In this document: positions 1 through 9,900 of the stretch, piece after piece
Numbering within the stretch: the stretch's first letter is position 1
How the letters are laid out: the number at the start of each line of letters is the position of its first letter
Assembly: GCF_907165205.1 (NCBI RefSeq)
Contig: NC_058191.1
Span: 1,738,501 to 1,802,500, forward strand
DNA: 64,000 nucleotides
Origin: Coccinella septempunctata
Taxonomy: Eukaryota > Arthropoda > Insecta > Coleoptera > Coccinellidae
Direction: 5' to 3'
The notes under the pieces: model-generated
The model's database searches: none
What the model saw: only the letters and a program-made list of their open reading frames with translations
What the model was told of the DNA's origin: nothing
Position numbers and translations under genes: made by a program

Positions 1-586
1 TAATAGCCAGTTAACGAACATATACAAATGACAAGGATATCATCGGACACTTGGGAAAAACACTTTCATCAATTATATGGCAAAACCAACAAAGTGGTAT
101 GTGAGTATGGGGATGTGGAAGAACATGGGAATTGGTCAATATCCCAAGAGAAAATACGTCAAACACTCAATGCACTAAAAAATAGAAAATCACCTGGTTT
201 GGACGAGATAACCAATGAAATGCTGAAATACGGAGGGGATGACCTAATTCAGGAGCTGCACACCTTGTTTAACAGAATAATTACCACAGGAAGAATACCA
301 GAACAGTGGAAACAAAGTATTACAATACCCATATTCAAAAAGGGAGAGAGAGCCCTCCCCGAAAACTATCGAGGAATAAGCCTCCTAAGCACAGTATCGA
401 AGCTACTAACAAAAATAATATCAGACGAGGTAGTCTCAACAGGAATATCCGAGGAACAGCAAGGCTTCAGAAAGAACAGATCGACGATAGATGCCATATT
501 TACCATCAGAAACCGAAAAAGCCATAGAATTTAACAAAACGGCCTATATGTGCTTCATTGATCTCACCCAGGCATTCGATAGAGTA

Positions 587-1499
587 GGGGAAAGTGGGGG
601 AATTGGGAACACTTAATTTCAAGCGCTGAAAAATTATACAAAAAATCAATAAAAATATAAAACTTCCATTAAAAAATTAACTCTGCTCTTTATGTACTAA
701 TCGGAAACAAAAAACTATAAAAAATCAACGTTTCCTGAAAAATATCAACGAAAACAAAAAATACTATCGTTTCTATTTACCCGACACCCTATGGGGTAAT
801 TGTGAACAGTCCCATGGCGAATAAAAATGAAATGGGATAATTAGAAATGGCACATATCACAAAAGTATCAAGTATCCACTGTTGTTTCTCTCAGTTGCAG
901 CTCAGCTTAATGTAAGCTTTTCGTTTCTTAAATCTTCGAACACACAGCGGGGATATTCACTTTTATATTTCGTTTCAGTCTTCTTTTTATAATTTCTTGG
1001 TATCTAGAAACAACACATTTCAACGTTAAAATATTTTTTGAACTATCAACCAGAGCAGCACAAAAGTGATTGGAAACGCAAGGGATATAAGGGGCGTTCC
1101 CAATTACCCACCTGATATCGTTTCTAATTACCCCAAGTTATCAAAAGAATTAAAAGTGGCTGGCATTCACTTATCCATTTTCTTTCAACTTCAAATCACG
1201 TAGGTTTAGAAAACACATAGTACCAGTATGGAATCAACGAAATATGGCACATCTAAACTTCAAAATAAGATAGTTACATCTGTTATAACACACGGAAAAA
1301 TTAAAGTTGAAATGCGAAAACAATTCTTTGACTCGCCGTTACAAGAAATATGCAACTTATCGTCGCAACTTTTGACATACGCCCTGAGAATCGTTAGATG
1401 CATCCGTTGAAAATGTTGAAGACAGGGTCGCACATGAGGAAGTATTTTTTATCTAGCTGTTCCCAATTACCCGCCGTTCCCAATTACCCCACTCTCCCC
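587..1499. mobile_element. 913-bp TA-flanked MITE inside the RTE LINE
   Basis: The ends are inverted repeats: GGGGAAAGTGGGG..AATTG at 587 mirrors CAATTACCCCACTCTCCCC at 1499. The flanks are a TA duplication (585-586 and 1500-1501). Removing the element and one TA rejoins the RT frame as AFDR-VRLTDIV, which proves the boundaries. The word TTCCCAATTACCC recurs inside (about 1095, 1460 and 1475), so the terminal motif is reiterated. The 60-codon ORF at 1228-1410 matches nothing I recognise. No transposase is visible, so it is non-autonomous. A TA duplication fits the Tc1/mariner type but does not prove the superfamily. Confidence 0.88.
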
Positions 1500-2501
1500 T
1501 ACGCCTCACGGACATAGTGCGACTACTAAAACAACGAAAAGTAGATACAAACATAATAAGACTCATTAGCGAACTAAATACCAACACCTCAACATTCATC
1601 AAGACGGAATCGGGGCTGACGAAGGAAATACCAATCGCGTCAGGGATACGACAGGGAGACAGCCTGAGCCCAATACTTTTTAACGTGGTCATGGATGAGA
1701 TCATAAGACAGGTTAAGAGCAAGAGTCGAGGATACAGAATGGGAAGAAAGGAAATTAAAATCATGTGCTACGCGGACGACGCTGTGATAATTTCTGAAAA
1801 TGAGGATGACCTTCAGAGACTTCTCTATGCTTTCGAACGAGCGGCAGACTGTTTCAACATGATTATCTCAACCCAAAAAACCCAATGCCTTTCTGTATCT
1901 AAGGAACCGAGAAGATGCAAGCTGGCAGTGTATAATAAGAGTATCGAGCAAGTAATGTCGTACACATACCTTGGCTCTAAAATAACAAGTAGCAGAAATT
2001 TAAAAGAAGAGGTGCAGAGCCAAACAACAAAAGCTTCCCTGATATCAGGATACCTACGCGATATAGTATGGAGGAACAAACACTTGAGCACAGCTAGCAA
2101 GGTCAGAATTTACAAGACGTGTGTGAGGCCAGTCATGACATACGGCATTGAAACACGAGCCGAAAATGCTCAAACCAAAAGACAACTGAGAACAACGGAA
2201 ATGCGAGTACTGAGAAGTATAACGGGCTATACATTGTACGACCATAAGAGAAGTGAGGAAATCAGAGAGATCTGTGGACTACAAGACGTGGTGAGATGGG
2301 CCAGAACAAGACGAAGACACTGGAGAGACCACGTAGATAGGATGCCCGACAACCGACTACCCAAAATAGCAAAAACAGAAAAGCCCAATACCTCGAGACT
2401 CCCAGGAAGACCACCAAAACGATGGTACGAGAGCTGGACGTCGGCATCCCAAGAATGAGGAACATTGCAGAAAACACAGGACTAAGTCCTAACGTAAGAT
2501 G

Positions 2502-2519
2502 AAGAAGAAGAAGAAGAAG
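2502..2519 (+). repeat. GAA microsatellite, LINE tail
   Basis: About six GAA units directly follow the degenerate end of the RTE reading frame. RTE-clade LINEs commonly end in such short tandem tails rather than poly(A), so this marks the element's 3' end. Confidence 0.75.
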
Positions 2520-3986
2520 ATAATAATATACCTTACTATCAGAGTATCAAGATAGAAATGGAAGTATTACGAATACGGATCTGTTTATTACTCATTCTCA
2601 CCTATGAAATGTGATTCCTGTGATTTTCTTTTTATCTACCTCGTCTCTGCTGGAACAACTGCTTAGAGCACATGACATCATTTTATTGTCCAATATGAAT
2701 CGGGAAAATGAACGCAATTTTGTAAATGTGACCAGAATTGAACTCTAAAAAACGCAAAACTGACAGAAAATTCATGAATGTCAGAGTCTCGTACCAATAT
2801 GGCGGATCTGATACCATTTTAGTCGAATGATGACTTCTCTCTATTATTCTATCTCGATGGATTCACTAGTTTTGGGACAACCTGTATACTGATAGTTATT
2901 AAGTACATATATACTAAATACATAGATTATAATTTTAATTATCTAGCAATTAAGATGAAAATCTCACGATTGAATATAATATTCACTTCCTCGACAAAGC
3001 GTATGAATACTAAACACTTTATTGGCACCATATTTTGGCGAAGCCTTGATCATTGATGCTTCCTTATGGCGGCAATGCATATAATCCGTAATATTTTGGG
3101 CATATTATAACACTAATTCCAATTTGAGACCTAACTATATTCGGTAAGGAGTAAACAAGTCATTGAATTTGATGAAGGAGCAGGTCAGAAGACTATAGTA
3201 ATCCAGAGTTGGTAGATCGAACAAAAAATGACTCAAGTCACTTTGTCAACTTGCTTCACGTACCTAATAATTGTGCTGTAATAATATTAATGAGTTCGCT
3301 TTGATAGGACTGGATCATCTGGGCGCTTGGTCTTATGGACCGTTTCATTAGAAAAATATTAAAGCCTTGAAATTTATTGCAATTGAAATTTACAGATCAT
3401 GTAGTGAGCTTTCAAAATATTACAATTTGTACATAGTGAAAATCTATTCTTTTTCAAGATAATAAAAAATTTTCTAGAACGGCCGATGGTTCACAAATAA
3501 ACATTATAAAAGTTGTAGAACATAAAATTTGCGACAAATTTCGCTGAAGACCTTTTTTCATACGGTCAACCGTTTTTGGGATAGAGAGCGTAAAGTGCGC
3601 AGCCTTGTTAAACATATTATATGTATAAGTATCTTAACTTTGCACTAATTTATCTTCATCTTACGTAAGAATAAAAGCAGGAAAAATATTTTATTCAATG
3701 TTTACTCAGCAGCTGTATAATTTTTAAAGTTTACTTCAGGACAAAACGAAAATTTAGAAATGTTTAAGGATGTGAAGAATAAATTTACATACAACATACA
3801 ACATTGACAACATTTTCATTGGATAGGTAATGAATCTCCTTAATTAGCCTATTTTCGTTCAATGTATTACCTTTGAGTATTCAATATTCAATAGTCCTAC
3901 ATACTCTTTTCGCCTAAAACAGCAGTTGGGTGAATGAGTCACAAGTGATAAACTGCAAAATGGAAACTTACGTTTGTATTTTTCAG
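2520..3986. other. Intergenic or first-intron DNA, no gene seen
   Basis: AT-rich sequence without a long frame or a repeat that I could pair. The missing first opsin exon (N-terminus and TM1) would be expected here or beyond the window. I could not recognise it. Confidence 0.4.
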
Positions 3987-6900
3987 CTTTGGACGCCTTT
4001 GAATATCATACTATTCAATTTGGTGTGCAGTGACTTTTCGGTTTCCATCTTTGGGAATCCTTTCGCTCTTCTGTCTGCACTAGCTCACGGTTGGATCTTC
4101 GGAACTATGATGTGCCAAATATACGGATTCTTCATGTCACTTTTAGGTGAGTATTTTAACGATATTCACAATAATATGTTCAAAACAAGTTCACGAATTT
4201 TGTCAATCCGGTCTCAAAAAAATGATTTTAATTTAACAGTTCGGTCAAAAGTTTAACGCCCAACACAACGCAAAGATTGTGGGTAGTAAAGGAGCCAAAA
4301 CTCTCCCAGGAATTGGTCCGCTTGGAAGTAGTAACGACCTTATGATGGTAAATTCTGATAATCTTTATTTTGGCTGGATTAATAATTTGTAATAAGGTGA
4401 TACTTTTATTCCAAAATTTTGTACCACTTCACATGAAGAAAGAAATATACAGGATCCTTGAAAATTTTCATTGTTGAATGAAGCGAAAGGTTGCCAATGA
4501 AAAGCACACTTTCCATGTGTTTGGTTCATTAGGAGTCCAGTTATAGATTTCACGCGGACATCAGTTTCTCTGGGTTGTCCCCGATCTAATTGGACATATG
4601 GCTCATGGGTTGCCTCATCAAGGATGGCTACCTTCAATTAATTTGACAATAATTCAATAAATTTTTTCATGTTCTACTCGATAGCGGTTGTACCAAAGGC
4701 TCTCAATAATATTGAACTACTCATAGGTTGATAGGTTCACATAAGAGTGATGATAAGTTTATTTGTTTCTCATTTGTAAACGTCAGTTTCCAAAAACACA
4801 ATATTAATCAAGAAAGTTTATTTTATCAAGTCACTAGCTTGTAAAACTGACAAATAACTTGCAAAATTTTTACAAGTTAGTAGTATTATTTACATTAGAA
4901 AATTTTGTTTTATCGTCATATATGTTGAAAATCATGGTACAGTTGTTATTTCCAGTAACACAGATTTTTGATGATGAAAGAGTTGATACTGATGATGATG
5001 AACCATCTGTTGACTCAGAAACTGCTGAACTCGAGAACTGCAGAAAATTCGTACTCTCCTTACTACCAAATAATTTGCTAGACATTTCGATTTTTTTGTT
5101 GACCGAATCATCGACATAACTCATCGCAATTTCGGTGCTCTTCCACCCTCCTGCACGCTTTAGTGTTAAAATATCTCCACCCGAATCCGCAACCATAGTG
5201 GCTCCAGTTCTGCGAAAAGAGTGGCCGGTGTATAACTCTGGGTCTTTTAAACCTAAATATTTCGCTATTTGCTTTGGGACACCACCAATAGTGTGCTGGC
5301 CAGCATTAAAGGAAATGCACTTTCCATGTCGGTATGTCAAAAAAAATCTTAGGCTTTCAGTTCCAGGGGGCCGAAGATTTACATATTTTCTGTATAACAT
5401 GCAGGGCTTGAAGCTGCAGCCATCATCGGTTATGGTGAATCTGAAATGACAACTAAACGTCATATTTTTCAATAAATTTTTTAAGGGAAACAAACCTGCG
5501 AAGAGGGGCATTTTCTTTCATTTCCAAGCAGCTTTTCAGCATAGAACATTTTGCCCATAAAGTATTAGGGCTGAATCTAGCTGATAGTTGATTCAAGTAG
5601 ACCAACAAAACATCTTCAGTTACCCCAATCACACTATTTTTGTTTTGCCACTTTTTGAAGTCGTCGTATTCTCGCTCGTACCTTGAAGCTGATTTTGCAG
5701 ATAATAAACTTGAAGCTACACTGCTGGCTGCCTCAATAAAATTTCTTTTGGTACATTCATTTTCGCTTTCGCCAAAACAAATGTAAAGAAAAATAAACAG
5801 ACATGTTCATGGCAACGCTTCCATAGCTTACGACATTTGCGACAAATTATTGAGATTTTTTTGGAATTTATCTAACCTTTTTACAAATGAGAAACAAATA
5901 AAATATAAAACAATACACGCAAGGTAACGGGTTTTACTGGCTCAAGAAGGTAACTGACTCGCCTGCGGCTCGTCAGTTATATCCCCCATTCGCCAGTAAA
6001 AACCCTCTTACCTTGCTAGTAATGTTATATTCTATTTATATTCCCAGTTTTCCCTACTATGTATTGAGCATTAGCTTAGATGTTGGTTTATTATAACCAA
6101 AAATAAACCTGTGAAATTTGCAGATTTGTGGCAGGAAAGCTGCATCATAAAAATTCTTCATGTAGAAAGTTTCAGGAATTATCCACATCCCACCATTCGT
6201 AATCATAACTGAGGAAGAAATATTTCGAACTATAACAATAATGAGTACCTACCTACATACACTAAGCAGCAAATAAAGTAGGAACCTAAGTAATCGCCTA
6301 AGTTTGATTATCTTTAGACATTACTTTGGTGAGAGACGCAAAGCAGTATCATTTGTATGTCAGTGGCGCAAGGTATTCTTATTCCATCCCTGCTTATTGT
6401 ACAGGGTGTGAGTAAAAGACACCCAGAAATTTCCGTTTTTCGGTGAAGATTTTGGGAATAGAGAGTTTATTATGCTGGCCGGATTGTTAGTTAAACAACT
6501 CTTAACATTATTGCCACTTTTCAGGAACATTGCGTTGCTATGGGAATACATATCACATATTTTAGGGAATCATCTGGTTTTCTTGAAACTCTAGCTATAA
6601 CTACGACGTTTCATTGCCGATATTGGATTTTTGGCAGTGGTGTGAGCACCATCATTGGTCTTCACGTAACTGGACGCAGGGTTTTAAGGCATACTTTTTC
6701 TACAGTGTGTAAATATAGAGAAGCCATAAATTTACGTTTTTTGTCTGAGAACTCTGAAATCGTGACGGCCTTACCAATGTCTTTCTTTGTGTTGGGTGGA
6801 TTGTTAAGTCGATATCTTTACATGTTTACGTAGTTTTCTCGATACTTTGATACCGCCATATCATGACATTCTGTTTTTCTGGTGACAATATCATATTTTT

Positions 6901-9900
6901 ATAGAACAAAAGCAGATAGCGTCTAAACTGCATTACGGATATCTTATATTTGAAATGATCAACACCACTGGCAATACTGGCAGTACTGGCACGCAGAAGG
7001 AGAAACATGATTAAAAAAAAAACTTGTACTTGTACCTACTTGTGGTACTGAATTTTTTTAAGGCTTGTTTGATTCATCGTTCGAAATAAGATATTTATAT
7101 CTATCAATCAGGATTTTCTCAGTAATTACTGACATTCAATTAATGAAATTGAATTTGTTCCTTCTACACAGGTATAACATCGATAACGACTCTCACCGTA
7201 CTTGCCTTCGAAAGATACATGATGGTCTCGAGACCTTTTCAAAACTACATAATCAGCAGAAGAAGTGCCACGATTCTGGTTTTAGGAATTTGGACTTATT
7301 CCCTTGCGCTGACAGTGCCACCTCTGGTTGGATGGGGTAAATATGTGAACGAAGCTGCAAATATCAGGTGAGTGACAAGTTTCATAATGAAGATGTAGAT
7401 GTAACTTTTATAAGGTGTTGAGTTTCACTACGACCTAAAGATATATTGTCATCACAGCTGTTTCCACCGCTAAACTGTCTATAACTGGCCACCCAGTTCC
7501 AGAATTCTTATGAACTACAGTATCTGAGACGGCTTCAGCTAGGTTACTTTTTTGATTCTGTAAGTTTCTCTCTCAAAGCATTTTATGCGTTGGCTTGCAA
7601 TTGCTACGCATCTTATAACAAGGGTATCTGGACGTTCTTCCTTTTCTCCACAGAATCTGCCCTAGTCAGTTTCTGCTAGATTCCAATTTATTAGGTTCTG
7701 CCCAAGGCATCAATGCCTTGTCAGGAAACTCCTAAGATCTCGTCAATATGGAGGTCAATTTAGCAGAGCTGCTATTTTCTTGCTTGTCTTTTCGGCATGA
7801 TCTTTTGTTAGATCAGGGCTAAAGGATCATACTAAATTTTCCGGTCAATCGCATACAGCTAAGAATTTTTTTTGCCTCAATTCTTGTTTCGACCTGGTCT
7901 ATGTGGTCATATTATACCTATCATATTGCACAATTTGATATATCTCAGTCCTTATTGTGGTATGAATTTGCTCATTGTCTGTGAAATCTTTTCTGGAAAT
8001 TATTTCCTTCGAGGAATACTAAGCCTATTGATAAAGTTGAGGACCAAGATTCATGAATTGTATCCTTACTAAAATTATAAATGTGAAAGTCTGCGTGTTT
8101 GTTAATTCATTTGTCTGTTTGTATGTTTGTCTTACCATATTATTATTATTATTATTATTTTAACCGGGGTCGTTGCGCTAGAGAAGCCGCGGGTTTAAGC
8201 TAGTATAAAATATATTTTCAAATTCCTGGGCTAGATATCCGACAATTACACAATGCAGTAAAAAGTTTTTCATAACTGTCGTTGAATGAATGGACACCGA
8301 ATCACCGAAATTCAATATCGTGTCGTTTTTATCCTCAAACAGAACACAAACCTGTGCTCATATTTTTCTTATACGTATACAGTGTTGTGTCTGCGGGTAT
8401 ACGAATAATGGAGTATCCGTTACGAAAACGTTAACAAAAACATTAATTTCAGCTGTTCCATCAACTGGGAGACGCAAACGCTAAACGCCATGAGCTATAT
8501 TTGCTACCTCTTCATTTTTGGACTGTTTATTCCCGTAACAATTATAGTCTTCAGCTACATAAACATCGTAGTGCAAATGAAACAGGTGAGTGACTGTTAT
8601 TTCATTCCATTCCAGTATATAACAGCAGTAATACTGAGTTTCACAATAAGTAATCGAGTGGAATATGCAGTGGAATCTTGGAAGTTTCCAGAATTCAACT
8701 AAACTCCTCTCTGATTCCATTAAGGGATTATGCTCATCTTGAACAGCAAATTCTAGATTAGAGGAATTGGAGGAATTGGGAACCCCACACTTGATATTTG
8801 AAACTTCCATGAAGTTCTATCGAAACGCAATCAATACACTTCTATTGTTGCATTACGTAAAGGGCGTTGAAAATTTTTCAAAGATGAAGAAGTAGGTTTA
8901 GTTTGTACCGATTTATGGTGATGTATTCTTGGAAATAGGTTTTCCAAAAAGATCTTTCTAACATCTTATTTTTGGTGATTCTTCCTAGGAATAAAAACGT
9001 TTTCATTTTCTACCATGTTCTGTAACGGTTGGATTAGGCTCATTGATGCAGAATTTTAGTTCAAATTTAATTCTCCCTGGCAGTCTGAAGAAAAGAGCTC
9101 TCCTTAATATATTTAGGGTAGGTTAATGCCCGGTTTCAGAAGAGCATTATGGGCCAATTTCACCAAAAGCTCTTTGACTCCGCTCAACTTTAACTCAGAT
9201 TAGAATTCGAACAAACGGTTTCTAACATTGACATCTGCTCATAGAGAAATGCTAGAGAGAATTGAGAGAAAAAGTTCTTGACAGTATGTGGGGGTCGGAA
9301 AATTTATAGTATAAATTATAAGTGAATCTTATACAGGGTGTATTTGAAGGTGAGGCTTTTTTTCAACAGAAGGCAGAAATGGTCAAAATGAAGCGTTTCA
9401 CCAAAAATCACCTATACACAATAAAACTTTTAAAATGACAAAGTTGAAAAAAAAAATAGAAAATGGTTACTGAAATGAATCCTAATACGACCCTAGACCG
9501 CTTGTTAGCTGAATTATCTCAAAGCAGTGGGAAAAAACTTATCTCCTGATTCGAATATGTGGTTTCGTTTATGATATTGGCTCGTTCGATATTTACGTGA
9601 TAATGAAAATGAAAACTTAGGACTGCCGAATTATTCTCATTATTTTTTTAGCTCATTTCGATACCAACTGACAGGAGAGACTTAGGACACAAGTTTAAAA
9701 AATAGTATAATGCTTCAAAATCTGACCAATAAAATTCGTCTAAATTATTCACGAATTTTTTCACAATGGGCATAACAATCTTCTTGATCGAACATTTCAA
9801 CAATCGTCTTAAAAATGAGATGAAATGGGGAAACATCATAGCACTTTTTCAACATAACTAACATAAGCACCCTCGAGAAACTGCCTCGATTTTCAATTTT

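Larger units (their letters stand above)
1..2519 (+). pseudogene. RTE-type LINE reverse transcriptase, interrupted
   Basis: This is the 3' part of a non-LTR retrotransposon polymerase that copies its own RNA into target DNA. Visible RT blocks are KSPGLDEI (about 205), PENYRGISLLS (about 360), EQQGFRKNRST (about 465), FIDLTQAFDRV (ending at 586), GIRQGDSLSPILFN (about 1650) and the catalytic YADDA (about 1770). The C-terminal part ends in RLPGRPPKRWYESW (about 2400-2435). The tail is a GAA microsatellite (2502-2519), as is usual for RTE elements. The copy is dead. There is a frameshift near 508, a 913-bp element inserted between 586 and 1500, and a stop at about 2456 before the conserved tail. 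The endonuclease lies beyond the left edge or is lost. Joining 586 to 1502 restores the reading frame across the insertion. Confidence 0.9.

Noticed and set aside
1453..1764. Minus-strand frame opposite the RTE reverse transcriptase
   Set aside because: Shadow of the LINE coding strand; it spans the MITE junction.
5135..5449. Plus-strand frame over the Crypton-like gene
   Set aside because: The minus strand carries the tyrosine-recombinase motifs and splice sites; the plus-strand frame is a shadow.
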